A stretch of 32,641 nt of DNA, taken from NCBI GenBank assembly GCA_947589625.1, contig CANQCM010000001.1, positions 1 to 32,641 of the forward strand, in the 5' to 3' direction. Each line of letters opens with the position of its first letter. Positions within the stretch are counted from its first letter, which is position 1. Both the position numbers and the translations under genes were made by a program. The notes under the pieces are model-generated. The model saw only the letters and a list, made by a program, of their open reading frames with translations. It ran no database searches and was not told the origin of the DNA. Shown piece by piece: positions 32,479 to 32,641 of this stretch. The stretch comes from an uncultured Alphaproteobacteria bacterium (lineage in GTDB: Bacteria; Pseudomonadota; Alphaproteobacteria; Rs-D84).

Positions 32479-32641
32479 GACATGGCAAATGTCGTGTTGG
32501 GCGTCAGAACCCTTGAATGTATTGTGTCCGCGGGGACATTAAACACCCTCAGCCCCTTTTTGGGTTGGAGGGTGGCGAATATAAAGAATAAGCCCGCTAT
32601 TTTCAATACATTATAGTTCTGAACCTCCAACCACCAACCTT
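32479..32641 (+). ncRNA. Candidate structured RNA (small RNA or 5' leader), family unassigned, may continue past the window
   Basis: No long reading frame covers this stretch. Three nested segments pair over a distance: GTTGG (32496-32500) with CCAAC (32627-32631), TCAGAAC (32504-32510) with GTTCTGA (32616-32622), and AATGTATTG (32516-32524) with CAATACATT (32604-32612). Together they make 21 pairs separated by small internal loops. Inside are two hairpins. One is TGTCC/GGACA (32525-32529 with 32534-32538). The other, at 32544-32574, is CACCCTCAGCCC paired with GGGTT and GAGGGTG across one bulged G. A small outer hairpin, GACAT/ATGTC, lies at 32479-32493. The result is a multi-branched fold starting just after a good promoter. 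I checked it by eye against tmRNA, SRP RNA, RNase P RNA and 6S RNA features and could not assign it. Confidence 0.5.

Noticed and set aside
32496..32641. Right-edge element as tmRNA, because a CCACCA sequence lies near its end
   Set aside because: No T-arm with TTCRA loop, no tag-like reading frame and no matching acceptor stem were found.

Overview
The window is chromosomal sequence from an AT-rich Gram-negative bacterium. The most likely source is an uncultured, host-associated alphaproteobacterium with a compact genome. That placement is inference: it rests on the mix of MreBCD/PBP2/RodA cell-shape genes, a P-type (VirB) conjugation/secretion ATPase, AccBC, UmuDC, a cysteine-free L36 and an autotransporter-like surface protein. 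No rRNA, phage, insertion sequence or CRISPR array is visible.

Left part (1-6.2 kb): the start of a beta-helical secreted/autotransporter-like protein (minus strand) diverges from a glutamate decarboxylase gene, gadB. A tight minus-strand operon virB3-virB4-(secreted HExxH protein) then reads toward gadB and shares a bidirectional terminator with it. Upstream of virB3 is a gene-free 250-bp stretch holding nine TTTTCAACA-like 9-mers, mostly in helically phased pairs. It is followed by a short rpmJ (L36) gene with its own promoter and terminator.

Middle (6.2-22.7 kb): a truncated SufD-like gene diverges from ychF. A long minus-strand cell-envelope/replication operon mreC-mreD-mrdA-rodA-topA-dnaG has junctions that overlap or lie 1-3 nt apart. 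Next come plus-strand translation genes rpmI-rplT-pheS-pheT, then minus-strand rnpA-yidD and accB-accC (biotin carboxyl carrier and carboxylase for malonyl-CoA synthesis).

Right part (22.7-32.6 kb): mreB (apart from mreCD), tRNA-Val(GAC), then metG behind a leader that looks like an attenuator: a five-codon peptide with three Met codons, followed by two mutually exclusive hairpins. A compact plus-strand series follows: metG, a gene of unknown function, queH, fabD, a small Cys-rich protein, fabG, mnmG. It joins tRNA charging and wobble modification (metG, queH, mnmG) with fatty-acid synthesis (fabD, fabG; accBC lies nearby). A umuD-umuC translesion polymerase pair comes next. The last 200 bases hold a promoter and a folded RNA element that I could not assign to a family.

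The most interesting points are the metG leader, the phased 9-mer cluster on the virB3 promoter (operator or replication origin), the folded RNA at the right edge, a PheT-like tRNA-binding domain on MetRS, and several shortened housekeeping proteins (SufD-like, MnmG).
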